Positions 23,331 to 34,970 are shown, numbered from the stretch's first letter. The stretch is 64,000 nucleotides of DNA from Ophiosphaerella korrae (GCA_028456385.1 JALNQF010000081.1:62001-126000); one strand, 5' to 3'. The notes: generated by a model not told the origin, from the letters alone. Translations and numbers: made by a program.

Positions 23331-24909
23331 AGTGGCAGTAGTGAATGAGCAGATGGACGGTTGTGATGCCGCACAAGGAGAGCGACAACTAGAGGGAGGC
23401 GGAAGTGAGGGGACGGGCCCGGGACAGCCAACAGGGTGCAGGGCCGAGGCAAACGGAGGAGAGCAGTACCTGCTATGTAACAAAAACACGGATAACTATT
23501 AAGACAGAGAATAGAATGCAACGACGTCGGTCGGCGAGGGTGGGCGTGCAGAGGCTGTCGCGAATCGACGGAGATGGTAGTGTATACCAAGCCTCCTCGA
23601 GCAGACAGTTAAGTCTGCATTGGGCAGTGTGCGGAGGGCAACAGGCCGGGCGATGGGGGTGGATGCGAAGAGGCAGCAAGAAGCAGGCAGAAAGGAAAGA
23701 ATAGAGGACGAGGCGGCCGGGCACAGACAGAGAGGTGAGGTTGTGCAGTGCAGTGTGGTCTCTGGCAATGCAAAGTAGGGGGTTTAAACATGCCAGTCCG
23801 TGCTCACACCAACCCGGACATGGGAGATCAATAACTTACTCACGCCAGCATGGGCAAGACGACCTACCGGTCGGCACGCAGTACCCAGCACCTAGCTCGT
23901 TACTATGTATCATCATCTGTATTATCATCCGCTGCGACACCCGCTGGGCTGCCCGCCTGCCTGTCTGCCACGGCTGCAGTGCCATTGCGCCAGCGAACGA
24001 CCCATCGACGAGACAAGGCTGCCCTGGAGAAGGCTGCCCTGGAGATGGCGCCTCCCGTTGTTTGCAGCTTCACTCCACGGCCACCCCAGTCTGTGCTATG
24101 TGCCCGGGCGACCAGTGCTCGGGCGCTCCTGATACTCACATAGTACCCTGCTGCAGCTCCATATATATTATGCTGCCAGTCCTCGTGGAAGTGCAACCAG
24201 TTCCCACATGCTGCATTCCACGGCCTCGTCTGCATCTGCATCTGCATTGATTGCCTCTTGCTGTGTCTTCGACGCGCTTGGCCCGAACAAATACGGGCCC
24301 TGCCGGCGTCCAACCACGACTGCCCCAAGAGAACCCGCACCTGCGGCTGAGCCGTTTGCAGGAGTTTGTGAGGAGCGGTGGGTAGCTGCACCAGCGCAGT
24401 GCACTGCACCGCACCGCACCCTCAACCACGGACGGATTTCGCGGCTCGAGTGGTGTGCACAGCAGCGCGGCAGGGGCGCAGCCGCTAGCCGCCATCCTGT
24501 GTCATCGCTGGGGCTCACCGACACACGTTCCCCACTCCCGAGGCTGCGTCGCTGCTCATGCTCGTTGCCACCACGCCTGCGATTCGCCCGGCCTGCTGGG
24601 CACGGCGAAAATCCTTTCCAGGCCGTCGTGACCGTCCGCCGGCCGTCTGCTGCCAGCCAACGATCCTATCTACGATGGCGCTGGGCTGCTGCTATACATG
24701 GAGCAGCCACAATAGACGAGCGAGCGAGAATTGCAGCGACTTGCCTGCCAAGGCGTGGGGAAGGCAAGCGACTGAGATGAGATCGGTTTGACGAAGCCCC
24801 TGTTATCATTTCCTTTGATTGGACTCAGCGATCCTCTTCTGCATCCGCCTTTTTCATGTGGCGTCAGGCAGGCAGGCAAATAGACGACTATGCATGCCGC
24901 ACCGAGAGC

Positions 24910-24948
24910 ATGGAAATGATGGAAACAATGGAAACGATGGAAATGGGA
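24910..24948. repeat. Degenerate ATGGAAA repeat
   Basis: Four to five imperfect 9-bp units of the form ATGGAAAYR in tandem, in gene-free DNA. Confidence 0.7.
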
Positions 24949-27206
24949 ACGTTCTACTCGATGACAGGCCATGCCGTGAAAGTGGTGGGCGGATGTGGTG
25001 TTGCTTCTCGTGTCCCGCTTTTCCGCGCACGCCTTTGCGCGCACGCCAGCCCGGGATGACGCGAGTGACTAGGGTGGGGGCAACTGCTCCTCTCGGCAAG
25101 CGCTACCAAATCACCAGCCAGGCTTGGTCTGGCGGGCGAAAACCCTCTGCTGCTTCGGGCTGCTCCACATTGGCCAATACCTCACCACTCAACCTGCCCA
25201 TCCGCCTGCTTCCACCCGGTTTCACCCCTTCCCTGCCCCAATTCCCATCTCTCCCGACTGTCCTGACTTCTAATTATGTACGCCCTCCAGTCGGTCCCTC
25301 GGCCTCATCATCGAACTTTCTAGCCTGAAACTTGTGACGTAGCGTACCGACTCTGCGATTAAGTTTTCGCTTGTCCATCGTGGTGGGACCCAGGTGCCTT
25401 GGGACACACCGGAGACTCGCCCGTAGAACCAGTGAACTTGGTTGAAAATGTGAAACAGCGCCACAAGAGCTTGGGGTCCAGTCCAACGTCGCGTGTTCGT
25501 GTCTTCGTGGCACCACATGAGCCTACGAATCTTGCCCAACAACAGCAACCACCACATGCCCACTCCTCGCCCTGGCCCAGCATGGTGTAGTGACGTAGTC
25601 TCTGTAAACCAATCACGCCAACCAGTGCCTGCTAACGACACGAGCGCCCTCGGCCTTTTTCTATGCATTGACTCCATCTCCATCCTGGCCTATACTGCGA
25701 ACATCCTCATATATCGTCCAAAATACACGTCCAACCGTGCTTCCCGACGTTTCCCCATGCCATGCTCGGACATCACATAGCCATTGTCGGCCCTGCGCAT
25801 CAGAGCCCAACACTTGGCTCAACAATTCCATCTTGACTTCTTTGTTCCCCAGGCACCAATCACACATTCTCGGATACATGCGCACGGTGGCTATCCGGAC
25901 CCACAATCCGGATCTGCCTGGCGTTGTCCAGCAAACCTGTGCAACATCATGCTAACGACAGCAGTGGTGGCAGTAGTGGCAGTTACCTAGCCGTAGGACG
26001 CGTGGTCGTCCTTTTTTAGAAATCCAACCAATAGCCGCTCACCATAACACCAATTTTCGCCAGCTTACATGATAATCGACGATCTTAGACCAGCATCTGC
26101 GTGATCTCGGAAAAAAGGTGCAGGACCAGCTTCAAACCGCAGGTTTGGGCCTGCGGCTACTCGCATTGCAACCTATCCTAATTGCATTTGGAAAACTAAA
26201 ATCTCCTCTTCTTCGTCACTTGATATGGTTTCAGCGCCTTCGGGCTTTCCTTCATCGGGACCGTGTTTCCGAATATGGGGGATGTGCAGGATGGATCGAA
26301 GCTATCCGCACGCCTTCGAAATATGTATCGCGATCGTAGCCGCTAGTTTCCTTCCATTATATCAATCCCAATTTATTATGGTAGTACAACAACGTCAATC
26401 CATACCGATACGTCAGCTGCTGTGTCGTACAGTTTCAGGGTCACCGTTTGCGATCAAACCTCGCACATCGCAATCTCCCGCTGTCTGGGGAAAAGCTTCA
26501 ACGGGCACGGAATGCTGCCCAGACCATGGCAAAGGAGTCAAGGCCCAGTTCACGCCTTGCTTCAACACTCCGCACTCAGGTGGAGCTTTGCCTCACCAAT
26601 CAAGTGCTGTTGCTCTCGAGGAAAGCGGAGTCAGATATCAGTACACACTAAATATGAATTGCTGGCCTGGTGCTCTGTTGGGTGATCTACAACATCTACA
26701 ACATTAACCCTCCTCTCATCCCACATCTGATTTGTTTGATTGTCACTTTGCTAGCGCTATGTGGAAGTGCTGCGCATGACTAAGTCTGCGTAGCTGTACT
26801 TGCTTTGAATGACTCGTGCGATATGAGGCATGAATCATGCGGGGTAACTGTGTGCCACAAGCGTTGGAGACACGGCCTCCACTTTAGAAGCACATCAAAT
26901 TAACCTACCCTACGCATGTATACTACAGCCTAAAACGCTCATCTTCTTGCAGCGAACGAAATGCGCCCCTACAACGCGCATCAGCCAGACAAAGGTGGTC
27001 GCATGGAAAGTGCTAAGGCTACCTGTGCCTTCCCTTTGGCGCAGCCACCAGCAGATGAGCCTACAGACAATCCTGTAGAAACCTCGGGTGTCACCAAGGC
27101 AGGCCCACAAAAAGAGACTGGAGGCCAGAAAGGTAGTGTAAGATCGAGCCCCACTCTCTTCTGCTAGGATTATACAACTCATGGCTCTACACACACAGTC
27201 TCAAGC

Positions 27207-28100
27207 ATGAGTGCCTCCACTTCCAATTCGTATGCCGCAGCCCGCGAAGCTCTCGAAAAAGACGGCTTTGTCGTGCTTTCCGCTTCTCTGTTCCCGTCTT
27301 TTGACCTTGAGGCCCTACGTTCTGCCGCGTCTCGGCTCACATCTGCCGCTCGCTCAGGGCAATGGCCCTACATCCGTACGGTACCCAAGCAGTTTCCGCC
27401 TTGGCCTCAGGATGCAAGTAAAGGGATATGGGGTATTCAGCACTTACTTCACCCGTCCAACCCAGACCACCTGACCTTTGCAAAAAGTTATTTTGACAAG
27501 GAGTTGTTGAACTACGTAGCTGCCTTAATCGGCTGTGAGGAGGATGACCTGACAATGGAACTATACAACATGCTTGTCAGACCCGACTCAGATTTTTCCC
27601 TCCGATGGCACAGAGACGACATCGCCGCTAGCGCCTCTGCAGACGAGGAACTAGACCGACTACGCAAGCCCGCATGGCACGCCCAATGGAATCTCCCCCT
27701 CTACGACGACGCATCTCTAATCCTGATCCCCGGCTCGCACAAACGCCCGCGAACAGATACCGAGCGCAACGCCAACCCATACGAGCCCCACCTCCCCAAC
27801 CAAATCACGGTAAAACTCAAGGCCGGAGAGGTTGCTTTCTACAACAACAACATCCTGCATCGAGGCGTGTACGATTCTTCCAAGGAGCGCATGACGCTCC
27901 ATGGCAGTATCGGAACTAAGGCCGCAGGGCCGCAGCGTGCGAGGAACGTGCTGCAGCATGGTGTGGGGAAGTGGGCAGAGCAATGGGATCTTGGGAGCGA
28001 AAACGGGGAGTGGGTGGACAGGGCGAGGGCGATGAGGGAGCGGTTGGTCGAACTGGGGAGGGAGAGTGGGGATGTTGGCTTTTTTTCGAAGGATGAGTAG
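27207..28100 (+). CDS. Phytanoyl-CoA dioxygenase (PhyH)-type Fe(II)/2-oxoglutarate oxygenase
   Basis: Predicted non-heme iron, 2-oxoglutarate-dependent hydroxylase of 297 residues; substrate unknown. A single exon from 27207. Near residue 134, LRWHRDD supplies the HxD iron ligands. FYNNNILHRGVY near residue 217 supplies the distal His, and KERMTLHGSIG carries the Arg expected to hold 2-oxoglutarate. LILIPGSHKRPRT is the usual strand between them, so the active site appears complete. An upstream exon (26961-27132, joined to 27199 in frame) could add about 60 residues; see the findings. Confidence 0.85.
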   Translation: MSASTSNSYAAAREALEKDGFVVLSASLFPSFDLEALRSAASRLTSAARSGQWPYIRTVPKQFPPWPQDASKGIWGIQHLLHPSNPDHLTFAKSYFDKELLNYVAALIGCEEDDLTMELYNMLVRPDSDFSLRWHRDDIAASASADEELDRLRKPAWHAQWNLPLYDDASLILIPGSHKRPRTDTERNANPYEPHLPNQITVKLKAGEVAFYNNNILHRGVYDSSKERMTLHGSIGTKAAGPQRARNVLQHGVGKWAEQWDLGSENGEWVDRARAMRERLVELGRESGDVGFFSKDE

Positions 28101-28577
28101 GGTTGGGGATGATGATGTTTGTAACTAAGAAATATTTCTAATTAGAGTCAGGGATGTCAAAATGTACCAATTCTTTCAGTCATTCTTTTAATTCGTTATA
28201 CCTCATGAATTCGAAGCAAAAATATTCATGTCTCGTATCCCCCAGCATTCGGTAAAGAAGCTAGATTGTAGCCCATTATAGGACAATCCCTCTTCCTAGA
28301 AAATAATGCCGTCTATCCAATTGTAAAAGCTGTGGGTATAACCATAAAGTGAAAAGACCAACCCTCAATCCTCAGCTAAAAATACGTTAGCAGCAATACA
28401 ACCACCTCGCGCACCACAACCCATGAAACCTACGTGTAGTCTTATTCTGGTACTGATGCACAAGCGCCTCCCTCGTTCCATACTGCTCCACATAACACAT
28501 TTCCTGCTCAGGACAACTACACACCAATCAGCAACCAAGCACGACACTCTCTCCCACCACTACACCCAACTAACTTA
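28101..28577. other. Convergent 3' region
   Basis: Between the 3' ends of the dioxygenase gene (+) and the DUF3431 gene (-). AT-rich; no gene seen. Confidence 0.5.
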
Positions 28578-29639
28578 CTACACCGCGTCCTTGCCAAAAA
28601 TCACATGCCACAAGTACTCGAAGATGCGCCCAGACGTAAAATCATCCAGCTCCGTCTCCAACACCCACTTCAAAAAATGCTCGTACTGCGCCCGCGCACG
28701 CCGCCTAATCTGCGCCCGCGACACCGCAAACTGCGCACAGCACGGCGCGGCAATGACGTGCGGCACGCGGCCGTCCGCAAACAAGTCGGTCCACGCGCCG
28801 GCCATGGCGAGTTCCTGCGGACGCAGCGGGTCGCGCTCGTGCTCTGGGCGGAACGGCTGGATCTCGGCTGGGCACCCGGGGTTGGTGAGGCAGCGCAGGT
28901 TTGCGAAGCCAGAGTGCGTGACGAAGGTGAGGTTGAGGGCGCGGATGCTGGCGATGTTGTCGTAGTCGATGCCGTCGAAGATGCGGGCGCGCTTGGTGCC
29001 GTGTTTGTGGCGCTGGTGCGCGTGGATGAAGATTGTGATTTGGGGGAGGCGGTCGTAGTGGTCGACGATGTAGGTTAGGTAGGCGGAGGCTTCGTGGCCT
29101 TTGTTTTTGGCGGTGGGGTCGTTGACGGTGTATATGGCGGTTGGCCAGCTGGTGACGGAGTCAACGATTGTATTTTTTTTTTAATGTAAAAAAGGAAAAA
29201 AAGGGGGGAGGTGGGGGGGGGGGGGGGTTTCTTCAGAGTTACTCTGGAAGGTGTTCGTTGACCCAGTCGACATTTTCTTCTTTAGTCTTTGCGACTACAA
29301 TTATCTTTTCTTGGGTTGGTGGTGGAGGTTCTGGGAGCTCGGATGGCGTGGGGGTCGCGATTGATGAGCTGAGCTGAACCTTAATTCTCTTTTCTTCATG
29401 CATGACGTATACACCAGCGAAAGCACATCTTGTTTTCAGTGAACAACATACCTGGAGGCTGCCGAAGAGGAGCCTAACGGCTCGTGGACAAGTTGCCCTT
29501 CGAACGGTCTTCCACTGATATAGGATCGGAGGTCTTCAATAACGGTCCTTGGCTGGTATGCAAGGTGCAGGGTAAGGAAGACAAAGAGCATAGACACGCC
29601 TATTAACACAACTAGCTTACGGCGTAGAGGAGTGAGCAT
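28578..29639 (-). CDS. DUF3431 family protein with N-terminal membrane anchor
   Basis: Fungal DUF3431 protein, a family of unknown function that some annotators liken to glycosyltransferases. Minus-strand exons 29639-29452, 29368-29243 and 29148-28578 give 294 residues with both junctions in frame. Residues 8-30 (KLVVLIGVSMLFVFLTLHLAY) form a type II signal anchor, so the domain probably lies in the secretory lumen. The domain starts at KIIVVAKTKEENVDWVNEH. It continues with WPTAIYTVNDPTAKNKGHEA, YLTYIVDHYDRLPQITIFIH, HAHQRHKHG and IDYDN. The end is ISGR-like: DDFTSGRIFEYLWHVIFGK. The second intron contains long G and T homopolymers, which can defeat assembly and gene calling. Confidence 0.85.
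29161..29230. repeat. Homopolymer-rich tract (T10 and G15) within the DUF3431 intron
   Basis: On the plus strand, a T run at 29173-29182, short A and G runs, then G15 at 29213-29227. All lie within the intron 29242-29149. Confidence 0.85.
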
Positions 29640-30205
29640 GGCATCTATATGAATACCCGAGGCGATAAAGATCAAGAGGCCAGTGGATACAAGCTTCTTC
29701 TTGTAGAAGGACAGGTTTGCGCAACGATCAACCTGTCAGCCTAAGCCACCAAACGCCTCTCTTGCGAATGTCGTAAGCTGTGCATTCTAATTCGGTCTTC
29801 ATGTGTTTTGTGTCCGCCCTAGCATCTTAGAACAGAACTAAGGTCCGAATGCGGCATAATTGCGGGAACTGTCTCGCCTCAAAGCTTCATAAACCTTTTC
29901 CAAGCTCTCACCAAATTGCGAGCAAGACTGGAAAAGACAAATAATAGATACGTTTGCTAATAATCATATCCTTACATGTTTAAATGATGCTCCCAGTTTT
30001 GTAGATGAGAAATAATTAGGTAAAGATTGGTAGGCGTGATTGTGGCTTTTTCGATAGGACAAGAGGAAATGCATGTGCGAGACTGTTGGGCTTGCCTTGG
30101 GTTCAGTGTCAACGCTGGCAAAGCACAGCCTTGTTCAAATCTTTAGCCTGCCCGCTCTTCGCTAATCTCTGGCGACACCACCTCTCAAACATACTATCAA
30201 GCATC
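29640..30205. other. Divergent promoter region
   Basis: Shared upstream region of the DUF3431 gene (-) and the Mid2-like gene (+). No gene seen. Confidence 0.5.
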
Positions 30206-31125
30206 ATGGCGGTAGCATTGACGACAACATTCACACCTCCCCCACGGTGCTCGAGTACCACAAGTTTTGCCAGCTATTATCTAGTCGGAGGAACTGAGTA
30301 TTCTACTTGTATGCCCGTACCTTTCACTCCAGATACGAGGTTTTATTACTCGCCGGGGCTTTACTGTCCAGTAGGGTATGAGACGGCTTGTAGTTTCAAA
30401 AGCACCCCTCTATTAGTTCCGACTCAACCACTTCGACCGGATGACATTGAGACTACAGTAACCTGCTGTCCTACGTTAGTAACTCAAATTTTGTACCTTC
30501 CATAATCTTAGTTGTCTGAGGCTTTGTTACCCATCTCAAGTACGCTAATACACCTAATCAACCACATAGTAGCTACAAATGTCAAACAGAAGCCAAGTCA
30601 GAATATCCGTGGATGTTCACACTGGGTTGCGCTTCGCCAATTGTCGGAGGAGCCATCAACGCATACAGTGTTCAGCTGAGATATCGACCCGCCGATTTCG
30701 TAAGTCTACATCCGAATCATCTAAAAGAAATCAGAGCACACCACTGATCTAATCAAACTATTTAGATCACGAAGCCATCGATTTCTTCCAACGCTCAAAC
30801 CTCAATACCCATATCGACTGGTTCCATCCCCACTTCCAGCGCCCCAGCCAGCACGGGAACCCTGCCAGTTCCAGACAAGAGCGGACTCTCTACTGGTGCG
30901 AAAGCAGGCATTGGAGTTGGAACTGTCCTTGGAGTTGCTCTAATCATGGCTATTATTTTCCTGGCGTGGGTGTTGAACAAAAGACTGAAGGATAAGCACC
31001 CGAACAATCACAACCAGGTGGAGTTAATACAAGAGGCACAACATGCATTCGATGATCAACCTGAGTTCAGGCCAGGAGTGCAATCCCAGCCTTCACCACG
31101 TCAGGGTATGACTGGGGTTAATTGA
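30206..31125 (+). CDS. Single-pass membrane protein with Cys-rich ectodomain (Mid2/WSC-sensor-like layout)
   Basis: Exons 30206-30474, 30570-30699 and 30766-31125 give 252 residues. The first 130 residues hold many Cys (CSSTT, CMPVPF, CPVGYETAC, CCPT, YKCQTE, GCASP). A Ser/Thr-rich stalk follows (SSNAQTSIPISTGSIPTSSA). Then comes a Gly-rich membrane helix (GAKAGIGVGTVLGVALIMAI to FLAWVL), a basic stop (NKRLKDKH) and a 40-residue cytosolic tail. This is the layout of fungal cell-wall stress sensors and many uncharacterised Pleosporales surface proteins. I do not see a clear signal peptide after the ATG at 30206; an in-frame upstream extension from 30086 exists. Function unknown. Confidence 0.65.
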
Positions 31126-31898
31126 CATAATATCGACGGCAGTTCTCCGTGGTGCTGTTCAAGGGAGCTACTTCTGAAATGCTATAATACATTGTGAGCA
31201 TTACTTCACTCATTCAAAGTATGCTCCTACCTATCCGTCTTTCTTTCGGTCTAATGATAATTTTGGCTGACGAGTTTGAGCGTGGATTATGGAGCCGAAT
31301 ATATTCAAAGATCTGGATTGAATAAGTTGTAGGTGCATAGGCACCCGTCAACACGAGGGGTCATTATACAAGGCAAACGTTGCAAGTCATTGCTTATACA
31401 CGGATTCAGCATCAGGATTTGTGGCACTAAATAGTGGCTATTCTTAACTATGTCGATATAATGGAGTCACGTCATGGCCTTCTACATTTATTTGCAGAGA
31501 GTTGAGCCGCTCATTTTGAAAGTCTCATAATTCAAACCTGATTTAAGATGCAAGTCACCATTAACGCCCTAGCTATTAATCTCCAAGACTCACTTCAGCT
31601 CAATAGTGAGCTACAACAGATCTGATAGACTGTCTTAGGTACCAATGGCACACTCTATACTTGCAATGTCAATCAAATTGAATTTTCATTGCTTATTCGT
31701 TGTCGAAATGACAATTAACGAATGGATTATCAAATCCTCTATGTTGTACTTTTGATAAACCTTTTGTACAGGCATGAGTTGCTTTTAGAGCGCATTCTGC
31801 TTCAGCCTATCTGCCGTCAAGTAACCACTCCACGTCTATAAACTCTGTTTAACGCTAATATGACTGGTCGGATGACAACTGTTATTCACCTAGGCCCA
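31126..31898. other. AT-rich convergent 3' region
   Basis: Between the Mid2-like gene (+) and the tryptophan synthase gene (-). No gene found. Confidence 0.5.
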
Positions 31899-34726
31899 TC
31901 AAAACCTTAAATCCCATCCAATTTTAGGTCCAAGTTTGGGCAGTGCTTCTGCCACACTTTCCACATCCTTGTCACTTGAATACAAGTTAGCGAGGAGCAC
32001 AAGATTGCTCTGTGAGGATAGACATACCCTCTTCCACTGATACAGATGACAACATCTTGATCTTTCTTCATTGTCTTCGCAAGCTCAACGGCGCCCCAGA
32101 CAGCATGAGCAGTTTCGAGAGCGGGACTGATCCCCTCGAGCTCACTGAGCAACCTGAATCCCTCAAGAGCCTGAGCATCGGTAACGGCGGTAAAATCTGC
32201 GCGTCCCGAGTCTTTCCAAGCACTAAGCTCTGGCCTGTCCGAGTTGTTAGCAAAGCTGAACTGTCCTCCCAAAGTTGTGACACATCAGGAAAACATAGGA
32301 CTTTACTCACCCAACCCCGGCATAATCCAGACCAGCTGAGATGGAATGGGTATCTTGAATCTGTCCGTGCTGATCCTGCAAGACATATGTCCTACTCCCG
32401 TGCAAAACCCCTTTACTGCCGCCAGTCAGAGTTGCGGCATGCCTCTTCGTGTCAATGCCGTCTCCACCAGCTTCGATTCCCAGAAGCTTTACACTCGGAT
32501 CATCAATAAATGGATGAAACATTCCTATGCAGTTACTGCCTCCACCAATGCAGGCAACAACTGCATCTGGAAGTTTATTTCGCTGTTCCAGCATTTGAGT
32601 CTTCGTCTCCTCTCCGATAATAGTCTGGAAAGTGCGCACGATTGTAGGGAAGGGGTGGGGACCGATGGCGGAACCGATAATATGATAGGCGGTGTCCACC
32701 TTGGTAATCCATACTCGAAAACTTTCATTTACGGCGTCTCGAAGAGTTTTTGAGCCTGCCTCGACAGGGACAACCTCAGCACCAAGTAGTTTGATCCTGA
32801 ATACGTTCAGTGCCTGTCTCCTGATATCCTCCTATGCAGCTGTTAGATATGGACTTGCAACACTGGCCTAAGCCTGGGGACTTACTGCTCCCATGAAGAT
32901 TGTGCACTTCATATTGAATTTAGCACAAACGGTGGCTGTTGCTACACCATGCATACCAGCACCAGTTTGGGCAATAATTTCAGTCTTACCCAAGCGACGA
33001 GCTAGAAGAATCTGTCCAAGGGCGCTGTTGATCTTATGACTTCCAGTATGGTTCAGATCCTCACGCTTCAGCCAGATATTGGCTCCACCAACATGTTTAG
33101 TAAGGCGGTCTGCGACATGAAGATGCCCAGGCCTTCCTAGATAGGGATAGTGCGATCGAAATTCTGCCCAAAATTCGGGGTCATTACGAATCTTTTCAAA
33201 TCCTGCCTCCAATTCGGAAAGGCAGGTTGTGAGTGATTCTGGGGAATAGGATCCCCCGAATTCACCGAAGCGTGCAGGAAAGAGTTCTGGATCTCCTACG
33301 TCGTAATTCATTGCCTCTTCCTGATCAAGCAGTTCTGGATGATTGCCATTTAGATGACTAGTACCATTTAGGTGACTGGTACCATTTGTGAGGCCTGCTC
33401 CATTCAGATGACTGGTGCCATTTGTGAGGCCTGTTCCATTCAGGTGACTGGTGCCATTTGCGTGGCCTGTTCCATTCACTAGACCAGTGCCATTCGAATG
33501 GCTGGTACCATTTAGCTTTGGAGCTTCATTCGATGTCCCGTTGACGCCAGCGTCTTGGGTCGCTCTATTCTCTGGCGAGTTTCTCCTTCCACATATAGCA
33601 GCGCAGTATTCCTCGGCAGCTTTCGCCCGCTTTCCAGGGGAAGCTTCGGTCAAGGTTGTAATAATTTGACTGCCGATGACAACACCATCTGCTATTCTGG
33701 CGACACTTAGGAAGTGCTCTCTTGTGCTGACCCCGAATCCAACTGCCGTTGGAACGTTGCCCGAGTATTGCTTGATTCGTTTCAATAGCTGTGGTAGATC
33801 GGCATTTAGAGTGCCTGTTGCACCTGTGACACCCATACGCGATACAACGTAAACGAATGAGTCGGCAAGTTTGCAGAGCAATTTGAGTCGGTTCTCGGAA
33901 GTGGCTAGGATAAAGCGTTAGAAACCAAGCAGGTCGGATGAATAAAGCGAGGGCGGCTTACAAGGAGCGATAAGTGGTACGTATGACAACCTGTATGTCA
34001 TCATTAGTGGGTGTGTTTTATGACAGACCACCATAACTTACCCGCCCTTCGCACAGAAGTTCCTGAATTTTACAGCCTCATGCGGAGGAAGATCCACTAT
34101 AATGAAGCCGTTCACACCAGCCTCGCGGCAATCTTTCAACAGTTGTTCCTCGCCGTAACTCAGTATTGGGTTGTAGTAGCCCATCAAGAGCAGCGGTGCT
34201 CTGAGCCCTCTTTTTCGAGCTTGCTTTACCATGCCTAGGGTTGATTCTATAGTTACATTGTTCGCAAGCGCTTTCTTCAGATATAATTAGCAAATGCGTA
34301 GATAATGCAATAGAGGGGTACACTAACAGTATTCGCGCTCTGAATGGTTGGCCCATCCGCAAAGGGATCCGTAAACGGCTGACATTCATGTTAGAAAAAA
34401 ATTCCAGTATTCATTAGCACTTGATATTAGGTACTAACAATGCCGAGTTCAATGATATCTGTGAAAAAGGTCAATATTGCCGGTTAATCGGGTCGACATA
34501 GACGTATTGCGTACCTGCACCCCCAGCTTCCAATCCCAATATGATATCTACAGCCTCTTCAACTGTAGGATATCCAGCAGTAACAAAAGTCACAAAAGCC
34601 GGCTGTACCACCAGTCAGTAATGCCTTTGTGAAACCCACATAAAAGTACGTAGGTTCCGCCACTGAAGAGATATATACCCGATTTTCTTCTTTGCATTGC
34701 GCAAACGTCTTTTTGATACCCTCCAT
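31899..34726 (-). CDS. Bifunctional tryptophan synthase (alpha-beta fusion) with altered beta active site
   Basis: Fusion of TrpA-like and TrpB-like domains as in fungal Trp5. Normally alpha releases indole from indole-3-glycerol phosphate and beta joins indole to serine. Ten minus-strand exons: 34726-34679, 34602-34515, 34458-34439, 34378-34328, 34274-34042, 33990-33962, 33904-32886, 32831-32311, 32234-32028 and 31974-31899. All join in frame to give 763 residues; yeast Trp5 has about 707. Alpha: [19 protein letters not shown] has Glu49 and Asp60. Beta: [13 protein letters not shown] has the PLP Lys at 447. GGGSN and SGRGDKD bind the cofactor. The residue 22 after the Lys, Glu109 in E. coli TrpB, is Gln469 here ([11 protein letters not shown]), and the following Gln is Met474. 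Residues ~287-345 form an Asn-Gly-Thr repeat linker. Nine introns is many for this gene. It may be a second, specialised copy; that cannot be shown from this window. Confidence 0.93.
33341..33520 (-). repeat. Coding minisatellite in the alpha-beta linker
   Basis: About ten 18-bp units, partly arranged as 36-bp pairs. They encode six-residue units of the type [12 protein letters not shown] and TNGTSH between the two tryptophan synthase domains. Confidence 0.9.
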
Positions 34727-34930
34727 ATTTGAAAGAACAAAGGTTTTCCACTGATCGACTGAATGAATTGGATTTGAAGGTACTTAATGGCCAAGATACA
34801 GTTGTTGTAGAGCAGAATTTATAGAGATGGTGGCGATCCATGATCAACCATAGCGTATCGTTACTTCCGGTGAATACCTTAAGCTAGTGTTTTCAACCGT
34901 AGTACACCGAGTAACGCGGAACGGGCCCAA

Positions 34931-34970
34931 CAACGCCCCATAACGCCCCACAGCGCCCCAATATGCCCGA
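34931..34970. repeat. Four 10-bp repeats ending in GCCCCA-like sequence
   Basis: Successive units CAACGCCCCA, TAACGCCCCA, CAGCGCCCCA and ATATGCCCGA, about 205 bp upstream of the tryptophan synthase ATG. Confidence 0.8.

Larger units (their letters stand above)
23143..27198. other. About 4 kb with no convincing gene
   Basis: Upstream of BNI4 (minus strand) and of the dioxygenase gene (plus strand). GC-rich overlapping open frames exist on all strands (for example 24208-24780) but none shows conserved motifs or a consistent exon chain. It contains a GGT repeat at 23311-23330 and a GGAAAYGAT-type repeat near 24910-24948. The first ~600 bases probably form a long BNI4 leader. A possible extra exon of the dioxygenase gene lies at 26961-27132. 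Confidence 0.45.

Noticed and set aside
22476..23590. Other-frame minus-strand ORFs around the BNI4 start
   Set aside because: Pro/Arg-rich shadow frames of the low-complexity BNI4 coding sequence and leader.
24208..24780. Open frame of 190 codons on +
   Set aside because: It overlaps open frames of similar size on the other strand in GC-rich DNA and shows no recognisable content.
28423..29078. Overlapping plus-strand frames
   Set aside because: They are the opposite strand of the DUF3431 exon, which has clear family sequence.
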